From Rubrivivax sp. (lineage in GTDB: Bacteria; Pseudomonadota; Gammaproteobacteria; Burkholderiales; Burkholderiaceae_C), in assembly GCA_030680415.1 (NCBI GenBank), contig JAUXVE010000157.1:1-47166 (forward strand): a stretch of DNA of 47,166 nucleotides, in the 5' to 3' direction. A program made the translations under genes and the position numbers. Shown in pieces: positions 46,995-47,166 of this stretch. Under the pieces are notes generated by a model. It saw only the letters and a list, made by a program, of their open reading frames with translations. It was not told the origin of the DNA and did no database searches. How positions within the stretch are numbered: position 1 is the stretch's first letter; the number at the start of each line of letters is the position of its first letter.

Positions 46995-47166
46995 AGCCGG
47001 AACGCCGGCCGCCCTGCCCGCTAGTCCTGCCCTTTACCCAGAAGTTTTCGCCTAATCCGATGTCCAATCGCGCAGGGACAGACCTCTGCAAAGGGATTGC
47101 AGTTCTGAATAGCCTCGCCACATGATTTGGTGCCCTGGCGACAAGTCCTTTGCGCGCCCGATATAG
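46995..47166. other. Window end, no gene recognised
   Basis: The last 172 bases hold no recognisable coding sequence. Open frames are short and unfamiliar; the AT content rises toward the end, which may be the promoter region of a gene beyond the window. Confidence 0.35.

Overview
The window is high-GC DNA with dense, often overlapping genes. Its gene set (ChrB/ChrA, Liv/Urt-type ABC transport, FadH, AidB with a PaaX-type regulator, an AmmeMemoRadiSam pair, a GlsB-type remnant and stress genes) suggests a betaproteobacterium, probably Burkholderiales of the Rubrivivax/Methylibium/Leptothrix kind. That placement is inference: there is no rRNA or other phylogenetic marker here. No tRNA, rRNA or CRISPR array was seen.

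Layout. 1-2 kb: end of an IS1595-type transposase, then a graveyard of short pieces of stress genes (GlsB/YeaQ-like, a glycine-zipper protein that lost its zipper, an alpha/beta hydrolase, acidic proline-rich proteins). 2.1-7.8 kb: an intact, tightly packed operon of a large catalase (KatE), a type III polyketide synthase, a SAM methyltransferase, an FAD oxidoreductase and an acyl carrier protein. 8.0-10.8 kb: an intact glycine-zipper protein whose stop codon is the target site of an ISAzo13-family element, an oxidoreductase remnant and a frameshifted OsmC. 11-13 kb: a PepSY membrane protein and a DMT transporter with a histidine-rich tail. 13.1-15.7 kb: AidB-type acyl-CoA dehydrogenase with a PaaX-family regulator. 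15.7-18.8 kb: small membrane protein, RtcA cyclase, M28 peptidase and a damaged DJ-1/PfpI protein.

19.1-34.2 kb: an amide uptake and degradation locus. A cytoplasmic AmiC-like sensor and a MarR regulator are divergent. Then follow a flotillin-like SPFH protein, a five-part Urt/Liv ABC transporter whose last ATPase is fused in frame to an amidase, an acyl-CoA synthetase, a second amidase, an SDR and an acetamidase/formamidase. Together they could import an amide, hydrolyse it and activate the freed acid as a CoA thioester (inference).

34.4-38.7 kb: toxin remnant, exported four-fold rhodanese protein, truncated hemoglobin with a small partner gene, then decayed pieces of a SARP/STAND regulator and a DUF1810 protein. 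38.8-46.9 kb: 2,4-dienoyl-CoA reductase, ChrB-ChrA chromate locus, a glutathione transferase, and an AmmeMemoRadiSam operon with a fused Memo-AMMECR1 protein and its radical SAM partner. The window ends in a cluster of GC-rich hairpins.

The most interesting points are the catalase-coupled type III PKS operon with its own ACP, the ABC-ATPase/amidase fusion, the four-rhodanese protein with one surviving cysteine, a near-leaderless PaaX-family promoter, and two regions where several genes have been shortened by internal deletions.
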